Source of the DNA: Streptomyces flavochromogenes | Lineage (GTDB): Bacteria; Actinomycetota; Actinomycetes; Streptomycetales; Streptomycetaceae | DNA: 64,000 nucleotides | Assembly (NCBI RefSeq): GCF_000717595.1 | Contig: NZ_JNZO01000039.1 | Location: 1 to 64,000, forward strand | Direction: 5' to 3' | Shown: positions 34,932 to 43,678 of the stretch, piece by piece | How the letters are laid out: the number at the start of each line of letters is the position of its first letter | Numbering within the stretch: position 1 is the stretch's first letter | Program-made: the position numbers and the translations under genes | Notes under the pieces: model-generated | Told to the model about the DNA's origin: nothing | What the model saw: the letters and a program-made list of their open reading frames with translations, nothing else | Databases searched by the model: none

Positions 34932-35750
34932 ATGCGTGGTTCCCTCACCCGAGCATTGACGGGTGCTCTGGGCCTGATCGCGGCGGCGGCGGGACAGCTG
35001 GCCACGGCCGCACCCGTGGCCGCCGACAGCGTCGTGGTGGGCGGCCGGCAGGCCCAGATCACGGACGCGCCCTGGGTCGTGGCGCTGTCCAGCCGTGACC
35101 GGTTCGGAGGTACGCGCGCGGGGCAGTTCTGCGGCGGCGTGCTCGTGGCGCCGACCAAGGTGCTCACGGCGGCCCACTGCCTGGGGCGTGAGGTCCTCGG
35201 CGGCGAACCGTGGGAGGTGCGCGATTTCGTCGTCATCGCGGGCCGCGCCGCGCTGCGCGGGCAGGGCGGGCAGGAGGTGCGGATCTCGGACACCTGGGTC
35301 AATCCCGACTACGACCCGACGACGAACTCGGGTGACCTCGCGGTACTGACGCTGGTGAGCGCGCTGCCGCAGTCGTACGTGATCGGCGTCGCCCGCACGG
35401 GAGACGCGGCGTACACGCCCGGCACGGAGGCGGACGTCTACGGCTGGGGCGACACCACCGGCAGCGGGACCTATGCCTCCGCGCTGCGGACGGCGCGGGT
35501 CCAGGTGCTGCCGGACGGCGCGTGCGAGCGAGCGTACCCGGGAGGGTTCGGCGTCCCCTACCGGGGCGACACCATGCTGTGCGCGGGCGACCCGCGCGGC
35601 GGCAAGGACGCGTGCCAGGGCGACAGCGGAGGCCCGCTCGTGGCGAAGGGGCTCCTCGTCGGCCTGGTGTCCTGGGGCAGCGGCTGTGGGCAGGCGGAGA
35701 ACCCGGGGGTCTACACCCGCGTCTCCGCGGTCCTGCCGGAGAGCTTCTGA
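34932..35750 (+). CDS. Secreted trypsin-like serine protease (S1)
   Basis: 272 aa. An N-terminal signal peptide (MRGSLTRALTGALGLIAAAAGQ, cleavage likely after the Ala-rich region near residue 30) directs export. The catalytic triad is TAAHC (His near 81), SGDLAVLTL (Asp near 136) and GDSGGPLV (Ser near 234). The residue six before the serine, in KDACQGDSGG, is aspartate, as in trypsins, so cleavage after Arg or Lys is expected. The propeptide is short: after the signal the chain goes almost directly to VVVGGRQA, so maturation may need only signal removal plus a short trim. ATG 34932 follows AGTCAGGAGG. It is flanked by the hrdB terminator and a perfect 17-bp hairpin. Confidence 0.92.
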   Translation: MRGSLTRALTGALGLIAAAAGQLATAAPVAADSVVVGGRQAQITDAPWVVALSSRDRFGGTRAGQFCGGVLVAPTKVLTAAHCLGREVLGGEPWEVRDFVVIAGRAALRGQGGQEVRISDTWVNPDYDPTTNSGDLAVLTLVSALPQSYVIGVARTGDAAYTPGTEADVYGWGDTTGSGTYASALRTARVQVLPDGACERAYPGGFGVPYRGDTMLCAGDPRGGKDACQGDSGGPLVAKGLLVGLVSWGSGCGQAENPGVYTRVSAVLPESF

Positions 35751-35776
35751 TCCACAGCGGACAGTGGCGGTACGAG

Positions 35777-35820
35777 AACGGGCGGCCACCCCCCTGCGAG
35801 TGCGGGGGTGGCCGCCCGTT
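35777..35820. terminator. Bidirectional terminator
   Basis: A perfect 17-bp stem pairs 35777-35793 with 35804-35820 around a 10-nt loop. It lies between the convergent protease gene and the small zinc-ribbon gene and begins with AA and ends with TT, so it works in both directions. Confidence 0.92.
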
Positions 35821-35864
35821 GTCCGGTCATTGGCCGGATCTGGGCTCGTCGTGGAGGCGAGACG

Positions 35865-36095
35865 TCAGTGGTCGTCGCCCTGCGTGCGGGCCGGCACGTC
35901 CGTCAGGCGGTCCGTCTCATCCTGTATCTCAACGGCGATCTTCTTGAGTTCCGGCTCGAACTTACGTCCGTGGTGGGCGCAGAAGAGCAAGTCACCTCCG
36001 CTGGTCAGGACGACACGCAGGTAAGCCTGGGCGCCGCAGCGGTCGCAACGGTCAGCGGCCGTCAGGGGGCTCGCGGGGGTCAGAACAGTAGTCAC
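35865..36095 (-). CDS. Small zinc-ribbon-like protein (DUF7455)
   Basis: 76 aa. Two metal-binding pairs are visible: CDRCGAQAYLRV (Cys 17 and 20) and LLFCAHHGRKFEPEL (Cys 39, His 41-42), the pattern of the actinobacterial DUF7455 group, whose function is not established. The remainder is acidic and helical. The GTG at 36095 follows AGAAGAGG at good spacing. It is divergent from parE across 432 bp of non-coding DNA and ends at a bidirectional hairpin. Conserved next to hrdB/parE in streptomycetes as far as I recall. Confidence 0.8.
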   Translation of the reverse strand: MTTVLTPASPLTAADRCDRCGAQAYLRVVLTSGGDLLFCAHHGRKFEPELKKIAVEIQDETDRLTDVPARTQGDDH

Positions 36096-36527
36096 GTCGC
36101 CTCTTCTCTAGCTCGACGAGCTGTCGTACCAGGGTCAACATCCAACCAGGCCGAAAACGTTCCCGCTCGCGGCTTTTCCTTCAAACTTCTTCGCAGGTGG
36201 CTGTCTGCTGCCGGTTGGCGGCGAATGAGCCGTATTGCGTCGCTCTACGGATTTCGCGTTGCTTGTGTCGGTCGATCCTCCCGGCGTGGTTGCCGGTTGT
36301 TCATGAGGACGTGCCCGGAGCCTAAATGGTTCATGCGCGGAAGGGAACGTGATGTTCGCGTCACCCCATCGAGGGATCGAACATCCATGCGACTCTGGAC
36401 TAGCATGAGGAATAGGGGAGGGTGGCGTAACAACGGCTCTACCAGGCATCGGTACCCTCTGACGGGTGACCGACGCCGGGCCTTACCCCACTGGGCCAGA
36501 TTTCAAATTCAGCGAGGAGCGAACCGC
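36096..36527. other. Non-coding region upstream of parE
   Basis: 432 bp between divergent genes. It contains an 8-bp inverted repeat, GATGTTCG (36351-36358) and CGAACATC (36378-36385), with a 19-bp spacer, and a TAGCAT-like -10 candidate near 36402. The base composition is lower in GC than the surrounding genes. No gene seen. Confidence 0.5.
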
Positions 36528-38645
36528 GTGACCGCCGAAACGTCCGTGCCGTCCAGTGCGCTGCTGACCGCAGACCGTGACGCTTCCAACTACACCGCGC
36601 GGCACCTGCTCGTACTCGAAGGGCTCGAAGCGGTCCGCAAGCGCCCCGGTATGTACATCGGGTCCACCGACAGCCGCGGCCTGATGCACTGCATCTGGGA
36701 GATCATCGACAACTCCGTCGACGAGGCCCTCGGGGGCTACTGCGACCACATCGAGGTCATCCTCCACGACGACGGCTCCGTCGAGGTCCAGGACAACGGC
36801 CGGGGCATCCCGGTCGACGTGGAGCCGAAGACCGGACTCTCCGGAGTCGAGGTCGTCATGACCAAGCTGCACGCCGGCGGAAAGTTCGGCGGCGGATCGT
36901 ACGCCGCGTCCGGCGGTCTGCACGGCGTCGGCGCCTCCGTGGTCAACGCGCTGTCGGCTCGCCTCGACGTCGAGGTCGACCGGAACAGCGCCACGCACAC
37001 GATCAGCTTCCGCCGGGGTGTGCCGGGCATCTTCACGGAGCAGGGCCCCGACAGCCCCTTCGATCCGGGCAACGGTCTGCGCAAGGGCAAGCGCGTCCCC
37101 AAGACCCGCACCGGCACGCGCGTGCGCTACTGGGCGGACCGGCAGATCTTCCTCAAGGACGCCAAGCTCTCCCTGGAGACGCTGCACCAGCGCGCCCGGC
37201 AGACCGCCTTCCTCGTGCCCGGCCTCACCATCGTCGTCCGCGACGAGCGGGATCTGGCGGGGGTCGGCAAGAGCGAGGAGACCTTCCGCTTCGACGGCGG
37301 CATCAGCGAGTTCTGCGAGTACCTCGCGCAGGACAAGGCCGTCTGCGACATCCAGCGCCTCACCGGCCAGGGCACCTTCAAGGAGACCGTCCCGGTCCTC
37401 GACGAGCGTGGCCACATGACCCCGACCGAGGTCACGCGTGAGCTCGCCGTCGACGTGGCGCTGCGCTGGGGCACCGGCTACGACAGCACGGTCAAGTCCT
37501 TCGTCAACATCATCGCCACGCCCAAGGGCGGCACCCACGTCTCGGGCTTCGAGCAGGCCGTCACCAAGACGGTGAACGAAGTGCTGCGCTCCTCGAAGAT
37601 GCTGCGCGTCGCCGAGGACGACATCGTCAAGGACGACGCCCTCGAGGGCCTCACCGCCGTCGTGACGGTGCGCCTCGCCGAGCCGCAGTTCGAGGGGCAG
37701 ACCAAGGAGGTCCTCGGCACGTCCGCGGCCCGCCGGATCGTGGCGAACGTGGTCGCGAAGGAGCTCAAGGCCTTCCTCACCTCGACCAAGCGGGACGCCA
37801 AGGCGCAGGCCCGTGCCGTCCTGGACAAGGCCGTCGCCGCCGCCCGCACGCGCATCGCCGCCCGCCAGCACAAGGAGGCGCAGCGCAGGAAGACCGCTCT
37901 GGAGTCCTCCTCGCTGCCGGCGAAGCTGGCCGACTGCCGCAGCGACGACGTGGAGCGCAGCGAGCTCTTCATCGTCGAGGGGGACTCGGCCCTCGGTACG
38001 GCCAAGCTCGCTCGCAACAGCGAGTTCCAGGCCCTGCTGCCGATCCGCGGCAAGATTCTCAACGTTCAGAAGTCGTCCGTCTCGGACATGCTGAAGAACG
38101 CCGAGTGCGGGGCGATCATCCAGGTCATAGGAGCGGGGTCGGGCCGCACCTTCGACATCGACGCGGCCCGCTACGGGAAGATCGTCCTCCTGGTCGACGC
38201 CGACGTCGACGGCGCCCACATCCGCTGTCTGCTGCTGACGCTCTTCCAGCGCTACATGCGGCCGATGGTCGAGGCCGGGCGGGTCTTCGCCGCCGTGCCC
38301 CCGCTGCACCGGATCGAGCTCGTCCAGCCCAAGAAGGGCCAGGACAAGTACGTCTACACGTACTCGGACAACGAGCTGCGCCAGACCCTGCTGGAGTACC
38401 AGCGCAAGGGAGTCCGCTACAAGGACTCCATCCAGCGCTACAAGGGTCTGGGCGAGATGGACGCCGACCAGCTCGCGGAGACCACGATGGACCCGCGCCA
38501 CCGCACCCTGCGCCGGATCAACATCGGCGACCTGGACGCGGCGGAGCAGGTCTTCGACCTCCTCATGGGCAACGACGTGGCGCCCCGCAAGGAGTTCATC
38601 ACCGGCTCCGCGGCGACCCTCGACCGTTCGCGCATCGACGCCTGA
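36528..38645 (+). CDS. parE: DNA topoisomerase IV subunit B
   Basis: 705 aa. Type IIA topoisomerase ATPase subunit. GHKL motifs are EIIDNSVDEA, VQDNGRGIPV and GLHGVGASVVNALS; the TOPRIM region has ELFIVEGDSALGTAKLARN and LLVDADVDGAHI. The neighbours and the absence of the gyrB-gyrA tandem near an origin favour topoisomerase IV (chromosome decatenation) over gyrase; in Streptomyces this locus is the second type IIA pair, with parC 8 kb away on the opposite strand. The GTG at 36528 follows GCGAGGAGCGAACC; the longer frame to 35808 covers the intergenic region and the divergent gene. It ends at a hairpin. Confidence 0.93.
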   Translation: MTAETSVPSSALLTADRDASNYTARHLLVLEGLEAVRKRPGMYIGSTDSRGLMHCIWEIIDNSVDEALGGYCDHIEVILHDDGSVEVQDNGRGIPVDVEPKTGLSGVEVVMTKLHAGGKFGGGSYAASGGLHGVGASVVNALSARLDVEVDRNSATHTISFRRGVPGIFTEQGPDSPFDPGNGLRKGKRVPKTRTGTRVRYWADRQIFLKDAKLSLETLHQRARQTAFLVPGLTIVVRDERDLAGVGKSEETFRFDGGISEFCEYLAQDKAVCDIQRLTGQGTFKETVPVLDERGHMTPTEVTRELAVDVALRWGTGYDSTVKSFVNIIATPKGGTHVSGFEQAVTKTVNEVLRSSKMLRVAEDDIVKDDALEGLTAVVTVRLAEPQFEGQTKEVLGTSAARRIVANVVAKELKAFLTSTKRDAKAQARAVLDKAVAAARTRIAARQHKEAQRRKTALESSSLPAKLADCRSDDVERSELFIVEGDSALGTAKLARNSEFQALLPIRGKILNVQKSSVSDMLKNAECGAIIQVIGAGSGRTFDIDAARYGKIVLLVDADVDGAHIRCLLLTLFQRYMRPMVEAGRVFAAVPPLHRIELVQPKKGQDKYVYTYSDNELRQTLLEYQRKGVRYKDSIQRYKGLGEMDADQLAETTMDPRHRTLRRINIGDLDAAEQVFDLLMGNDVAPRKEFITGSAATLDRSRIDA

Positions 38646-38654
38646 GGCGCTCCA

Positions 38655-38687
38655 CCCGTGGGTGGAGCCACACGCTCCACCCACGGG
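38655..38687 (+). terminator. parE terminator
   Basis: CCCGTGGGTGGAGC (38655-38668) pairs with GCTCCACCCACGGG (38674-38687) around CACAC. An alternative shorter hairpin (38649-38668, GCTCCACCC/GGGTGGAGC) overlaps its left arm. Confidence 0.88.
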
Positions 38688-38742
38688 CCGATCACACGCC
38701 CTTCGACTCTCCGTAGCATGGATGTGACGGAGGGGGACAGGC

Positions 38743-39957
38743 ATGAACGAGAAGCGCGAGCGGGCGGACGGGAGGACCGGCACGGCCCAGGAAAGCTCCT
38801 GGAGCTCCTGGCCCTCGCGGGAGGCGCTCACCCGGCTGGGAGTGCCCCGGGGCCGGATCGTCCTGGACTACAGCATGATCACGGCCCTGAGTGTCTGGGT
38901 GCTCGCCGGCTGCTACACCTCGGGCGGGTTCGACGGCTGGTACACGCCGCTGCCTCCCCTCGGCTTCGGGCTCTGTGTGGCGGCGGCGCTCGGCTACCAC
39001 CACACGACCCTCGACCACCGGCTCGCGGCCTCGCTGGGGCTGCTCGGGGTGATAGCCCTGTGCGGCCTCGGGGCCTACGCGGCCGGGGCGCCCACACCCG
39101 CGACCGTCATGTGGATAGTCGTCTCGATCATGGCGATGGAACGGCTGCCGCTGCCCTTCGCCCTGGCCACCGTGGTCGTGCTCGTCCCCGGCTTCGTGGA
39201 GGCGGACGAGACCGGGATCCTGGGAGCCGGCCTCACGACCGGGGCCGTGCTGCTCGCGGGTTACTCGCTCCGGCTGGACGCCCACGCCCGCGGGGCGGGG
39301 TTCCAGCTGCTCGCTCAGGAGCGGCTCGCCCGGGAGGCCGAGGCCGCGTCGGCCGCGCTGGCCGAGAGAGCCAGGATCGCCCGCGAGATACACGACGTGC
39401 TCGCCCACAGCCTCTCCGCCCAGATGGTGCACCTGGAGGTCGCACGGCTCCAGATCGAGGCGGGTGCGGACCGGAGTGAGATCCTCAAGCTCGTCACCTC
39501 GGCCCGCTCCATGGCCAGAGAGGGGCTCGCGGAGACCCGGCACGCGCTGTCGGCACTGCGCGGTGACATGGTGCCCGTCGAGGAGTACCTGCGGGAGCTG
39601 GCGCGGCAGGACCGTGCCGAGGTCGATGTCAGCGGAGAACGTCGGAACCTGCCGGCAGAGGCCTCTCAGGCGGTGCGACGGGTCGCGCAGGAGGCGCTGA
39701 CGAACGTGCGCAAGCACGCCCCCGGCGCCCGGACCCGGATCCGGTTCGCGTACGAGGCCGATGAGATCGCCCTGGAGATATGTGACTCCGGGCCACCTGT
39801 CACGGCCGAGGGTGGGGGAGAGGGGTACGGGCTCGGCTCGTCCGGCTCCGGGTACGGACTCGTCGGGATGAGGGAGCGGGCGGAACTGCTCGGCGGCAGT
39901 CTGGACGCGGGGCCGGACGGGCCGGGATTCGCCGTGCGGCTGCGGGTGCCGGCATGA
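38743..39957 (+). CDS. Sensor histidine kinase, NarL/DesK type
   Basis: 404 aa. Four or five hydrophobic segments (about 42-170) anchor the protein in the membrane with little external domain, so it probably senses the membrane or an intramembrane signal. The HisKA_3 motif is RIAREIHDVLAHSLSAQMVHLE (His near 215) and the HATPase end is GSGYGLVGMRERAELLGGSL. It phosphorylates the LuxR-type response regulator encoded immediately downstream with which it overlaps by four bases (ATGA). The signal is unknown. ATG 38743 follows GGAGGGGGAC. Confidence 0.92.
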   Translation: MNEKRERADGRTGTAQESSWSSWPSREALTRLGVPRGRIVLDYSMITALSVWVLAGCYTSGGFDGWYTPLPPLGFGLCVAAALGYHHTTLDHRLAASLGLLGVIALCGLGAYAAGAPTPATVMWIVVSIMAMERLPLPFALATVVVLVPGFVEADETGILGAGLTTGAVLLAGYSLRLDAHARGAGFQLLAQERLAREAEAASAALAERARIAREIHDVLAHSLSAQMVHLEVARLQIEAGADRSEILKLVTSARSMAREGLAETRHALSALRGDMVPVEEYLRELARQDRAEVDVSGERRNLPAEASQAVRRVAQEALTNVRKHAPGARTRIRFAYEADEIALEICDSGPPVTAEGGGEGYGLGSSGSGYGLVGMRERAELLGGSLDAGPDGPGFAVRLRVPA

Positions 39958-40751
39958 GGGCCGAGGAGAGGGCCGGGGGTCTGTCGCGGCCGGAGGAGAT
40001 CGATTTCCGGGAGGGGGCTCGGGCGGTGCGGGTGGTGGTCGCCGACGATCAGGCCGTGGTGCGTGAGGGGATCGTGATGCTGCTCGGGCTCCTTGCCGGG
40101 GTCGAGGTCGTCGGGTCCGCACGGGACGGGGAGGAGGCGGTCGCGCTGACCGCAGAACTCGCGCCCGACGTGGTCCTGATGGATCTGCGCATGCCGCGTT
40201 GCGACGGTGTCGAGGCCACCCGACGGATCCGTGAGGGGCACCCCGGGACGGAGATCGTGGTGCTCACCACCTACGCCGACGACGACTCGCTGTTCCCGGC
40301 GCTGCGGGCCGGGGCGCGCGGGTACCTGACCAAGGACGCGGACGGGGACGAGATCGTACGGGCCCTGCGGGACGTGACCGACGGGCGGGCGGGGCTTTCC
40401 CCCACGGTGCAGCGGCGGTTGCTGGAGCAGCTGTTGGAACGGAGGGAGGGGCCCGAGCGGGCGGGCCCGTCGGGTGGGGCCGGCCCCGGGTCGGCGGATC
40501 CGGACGCGCCCGCCGCGCCCGTGGCCCCGGAGGCCGACGGGCTCACCGAGCGGGAGACGGAGGTGCTCGTGCTCGTCGCCGACGGGCTCTCCAACCAGGA
40601 GATCGCCGGGCGGCTGCGGATCTCCACGGCCACCGTGAAGACCCATATCAACAACCTCTTCGCCAAGACGGGGGTGCGCGACCGGGCGCAGGCCGTGCGG
40701 TACGCATATCAGCACGGTCTGGTCAGGGCACCTGGGCGGAGAGTCACCTGA
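39954..40751 (+). CDS. Response regulator, NarL/LuxR family
   Basis: 265 aa. The receiver (about 24-145) has the acidic pocket VVADDQ, phospho-acceptor VVLMDLRMP and the conserved lysine in LTKDAD; the C-terminal LuxR helix-turn-helix is LTERETEVLVLVADGLSNQEIAGRLRISTATVKTHINNLFAK. The linker between them is longer than usual and Gly/Pro-rich. Its ATG lies within the kinase stop (ATGA), so the pair is translationally coupled. The ~22 residues before the receiver are non-conserved; the true start could be internal. Confidence 0.92.
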   Translation: MRAEERAGGLSRPEEIDFREGARAVRVVVADDQAVVREGIVMLLGLLAGVEVVGSARDGEEAVALTAELAPDVVLMDLRMPRCDGVEATRRIREGHPGTEIVVLTTYADDDSLFPALRAGARGYLTKDADGDEIVRALRDVTDGRAGLSPTVQRRLLEQLLERREGPERAGPSGGAGPGSADPDAPAAPVAPEADGLTERETEVLVLVADGLSNQEIAGRLRISTATVKTHINNLFAKTGVRDRAQAVRYAYQHGLVRAPGRRVT

Positions 40752-40850
40752 TGGGGTGAACAGCGGGAGGAGAAGAGTCCGGGATCTTCCCGCTCTGTCC
40801 ATCCTTGGGCACGCGGCCGAAACGGTTCGCTTGACAAGGAGAGTTGGCCG

Positions 40851-41336
40851 GTGGAGCAGGTGGACAGGCAGGAGGGGCTCGACGCTTCGGCGGTGCCCTT
40901 CGACGACCCCTGGTACGACGCGACGGCCTCCGGCCGGGACGAGCGCGTCGGGGCCGGGGCTCCCGGTGACGGCCGCCCCGACGCGGTGCCGCGACAGCGG
41001 GTCCACAGCGCGGCGGAGATCTATCTGGAAGTGCAGCGGAGTCCTGCCTTCCAGGAGGTGCGCAGCCGCTACCGCCGGTTCGTCTTCCCGGCCGCCCTGG
41101 CGTTCCTCCTCTGGTACCTCGCCTACGTTGTGGCGGCGACCGCCGCTCCCGGGCTCATGGCGCGGCCGGTCGCCGGGGTGGTCAACGTGGCGATGGTCGC
41201 GGGGCTCGGGCAGTTCCTCACCACCTTCCTGCTGACCTGGGCGTACGCGCGCCACGCGCGGCTGCGACGGGACCGGGCCGCGCTCGACCTGCGCTGGGAC
41301 ACCCAGGAGATGACCCGAGGGGTGACGCAGCCGTGA
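40851..41336 (+). CDS. DUF485 membrane protein, partner of the acetate symporter
   Basis: 161 aa. A ~70-residue hydrophilic N-terminus precedes two membrane segments, FVFPAALAFLLWYLAYVVAAT (about 79-99) and VVNVAMVAGLGQFLTTFLLTWAYA (about 111-134), the DUF485 arrangement. DUF485 genes (yjcH type) precede actP-like symporter genes and may support their assembly or activity. The GTG at 40851 follows AAGGAGAG; its stop overlaps the symporter's GTG (GTGA), so both are translated together. A helical hairpin-like stretch near 40760-40796 upstream may be leader structure. Confidence 0.85.
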   Translation: MEQVDRQEGLDASAVPFDDPWYDATASGRDERVGAGAPGDGRPDAVPRQRVHSAAEIYLEVQRSPAFQEVRSRYRRFVFPAALAFLLWYLAYVVAATAAPGLMARPVAGVVNVAMVAGLGQFLTTFLLTWAYARHARLRRDRAALDLRWDTQEMTRGVTQP

Positions 41337-42925
41337 CCGCGAACCACCAGACACTGGCGCTCGTGCTGTTCAGCGTCTTCATCGCCGTCACCCTGGGGAT
41401 CACCACCTGGGTGAGCCGCAACCGGCGCGGTTCGGCAGAGGAGTTCTACGCCGGGGGCCGGCTCTTCTCGCCCCTGGAGAACGGCTTCGCCATCGCCGGC
41501 GACTACATGTCCGCGGCGTCGTTCCTCGGTATCTCCGGGCTGATCGCCCTCTACGGCTACGACGGCATGCTGTACTCCGTCGGGTTCCTGGTCGCCTGGC
41601 TGGTCGTGCTGCTGCTCGTGGCCGAACTGGTCCGCAACTGCGGGCGGTTCACCCTCGCCGACGTCGTCGCCGCGCGGATGGCCGAGCGCCCGGTGCGGAT
41701 CGCCGCGGGCACGTCCTCGGTGGCCGTCTCCGTGCTGTACCTGGTGGCCCAGATGGTGGGAGCCGGAAGCCTGGTCGCGCTGCTGCTCGGCGGCACCAGT
41801 GAGGCGGCCCGCTCCTGGACCGTGATCGGTGTCGGCGCGCTGATGGTGATCTACGTGTCGCTCGGCGGCATGCGGGCCACCACCTGGATCCAGATCGTCA
41901 AGGCGGTCCTGCTCATGGCGGGCACGATCGCGCTCACCGTGCTGGTCCTGCTGCGGTTCCACGGAGATGTGAACAGCCTGCTCTCCACGGCGGCCGAACG
42001 CAGTGGTCACGGCCTGGACTTCCTCGCTCCCGGGCTCCGTTATGGCGGCGACTGGACGTCCCGCCTCGACTTCATGAGCCTCGGCCTCGCCCTGGTCCTC
42101 GGCACGGCGGGTCTGCCCCACATCCTGTCGCGCTTCTACACCGTGCCGACCGCCCGCGCCGCCAGACGTTCGGTCGTCTGGTCCATCGGGCTCATCGGCA
42201 GCTTCTACCTGATGACCATCGTGCTGGGCTTCGGCGCGGCCGCCCTGATCGGCCCCGACGAGGTCCGCGCGTCCAACGCGTCGGGGAACACCGCCGTACC
42301 GCTGCTCGCCCTCGACCTCGGCGGCGGCGCGGGCTCCACCGGCGGCACCGTGCTCTTCGCGATCGTCGCGGCCGTCGCCTTCGCGACCATCCTCGCCGTC
42401 GTCGCGGGGATCACCCTCGCCTCCTCGGCCTCTGTCGCCCATGACCTGTACGCCTCGCTGCGCCGCCGGCACGCGAAGCAGTACAGCGAGGTGGCCGTGG
42501 CCCGGGTCGCCGCCGCGGGGATCGGCGCGGCCGCGATCGGCCTGGGGCTGCTCGCCCGCGACCTCAACGTGGCCTTCCTCGTCGGACTGGCCTTCGCGGT
42601 CGCGGCCTCCGCCAATCTGCCGGTGCTGCTCTACTCGCTGTTCTGGCGGAGGTTCACCACTCGGGGTGCGGTCTGGTCGGTGTACGGCGGTCTGATCCCG
42701 GCCGTGCTGCTCGTCCTGGTCTCGCCGGTGGTCTCCGGCAGTCCCGAATCACTGTTCCCCGGTGTCGACTTCCACCTCTTCCCGCTGCAGAACCCGGGAG
42801 CGGTCTCCATTCCGCTGGGCTTCCTCGCCGGGTGGATCGGGACCGTGACGTCGACCGAGCCGTCCGACGAGGCGCGGCACGCCGAGACCGAGGTCCGGTC
42901 GCTGACCGGCGCCGGTGCCGCCTGA
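41333..42925 (+). CDS. Sodium:solute symporter, ActP/MctP-like (acetate/monocarboxylate)
   Basis: 530 aa with 12-13 predicted membrane segments. The SSS-family signature is seen in GNTAVPLLAL and in RNRRGSAEEFYAGGRLFSPLENGFAIAGDYMSAASFLGISG (about 22-63). The best match is the acetate permease group (ActP), which imports acetate or other short monocarboxylates with sodium or protons. It follows the DUF485 gene with a 4-bp overlap. Convergent with, and only 63 bp from, a CitA/DctB-like two-component pair, a class that typically senses carboxylates, which suggests that pair controls this transporter. Confidence 0.9.
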   Translation: MTANHQTLALVLFSVFIAVTLGITTWVSRNRRGSAEEFYAGGRLFSPLENGFAIAGDYMSAASFLGISGLIALYGYDGMLYSVGFLVAWLVVLLLVAELVRNCGRFTLADVVAARMAERPVRIAAGTSSVAVSVLYLVAQMVGAGSLVALLLGGTSEAARSWTVIGVGALMVIYVSLGGMRATTWIQIVKAVLLMAGTIALTVLVLLRFHGDVNSLLSTAAERSGHGLDFLAPGLRYGGDWTSRLDFMSLGLALVLGTAGLPHILSRFYTVPTARAARRSVVWSIGLIGSFYLMTIVLGFGAAALIGPDEVRASNASGNTAVPLLALDLGGGAGSTGGTVLFAIVAAVAFATILAVVAGITLASSASVAHDLYASLRRRHAKQYSEVAVARVAAAGIGAAAIGLGLLARDLNVAFLVGLAFAVAASANLPVLLYSLFWRRFTTRGAVWSVYGGLIPAVLLVLVSPVVSGSPESLFPGVDFHLFPLQNPGAVSIPLGFLAGWIGTVTSTEPSDEARHAETEVRSLTGAGAA

Positions 42926-42988
42926 CGAACCTCGGGAACCAGACCTCCACCGGCGGACGGCATCAGCCGGCGGCAGGCGAGGTGGGCC

Positions 42989-43678
42989 TCAGCCGTGGGG
43001 CGGCGAGGTCGCCCAGGCGTAGCGGTGTTCCGGGCGGCCCGTCTCGCCGTACCGGAGCGAGAGGCGGACCCTGCCGGTGCGTTCGAGGAGTTTGAGGTAG
43101 CGCTGGGCGGTCTGGCGGCTGACGCCGGCCCGCTCGGCGATCTCCTGGGCGGACAGCGCCCCACCGGCGGCGAGCAGCACCTGGCGGACCAGCTCGGCCG
43201 TCGTGGGGGAGTGCCCCTTCGGCAGGTCGGGGGCCACGGAGCCCGCCGAGAGGACTCCGAAGATCCTGTCCACCTCGGCCTGCTCCGCCTCGCCCCCGCA
43301 CTCCAGGGTGCGGCGCAGCGTCGCGTACGCCTCCAGCTTGGCGCGCAGCCCGGCGAAGTTGAACGGCTTGACCAGGTACTGGAGGGCGCCGTGCCGCATC
43401 GCCGCCTGCACGGTGGCCACGTCCCGCGCAGCCGTCACCATGATCACGTCGCACTGGTGACCACGCGCGCGGAGCTCCCGTACGGCGGCCAGCCCGTTCT
43501 CGTCGGGCAGGTAGTGGTCCAGGAGGATCAGGTCCACCGGCTGCTGGTCCAGGGCGGCGAGCGCCTCGGCGGTCGAGTGGGCGGTGGCGGCGACGCGGAA
43601 GCCGGGCACCTTGGCGACGTAGGCGGCGTTGATCCGGGCGACCAGCACATCGTCGTCGACGACCAGGACGTCGATCAT
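42989..43678 (-). CDS. Response regulator, CitB/DcuR type
   Basis: 229 aa. Receiver residues 1-120 with VLVVDDDVLVA, LILLDHYLP (phospho-Asp) and LVKPFNFAGL (Lys), then a winged helix-turn-helix (about 155-225; ELVRQVLLAAGGALSAQEIAERAGVSRQTAQRYLKLLERTGRV) typical of CitB/DcuR regulators of carboxylate uptake. Its ATG overlaps the kinase stop by 4 bp (ATGA). The most likely target is the neighbouring ActP-like symporter. Confidence 0.92.
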   Translation of the reverse strand: MIDVLVVDDDVLVARINAAYVAKVPGFRVAATAHSTAEALAALDQQPVDLILLDHYLPDENGLAAVRELRARGHQCDVIMVTAARDVATVQAAMRHGALQYLVKPFNFAGLRAKLEAYATLRRTLECGGEAEQAEVDRIFGVLSAGSVAPDLPKGHSPTTAELVRQVLLAAGGALSAQEIAERAGVSRQTAQRYLKLLERTGRVRLSLRYGETGRPEHRYAWATSPPHG

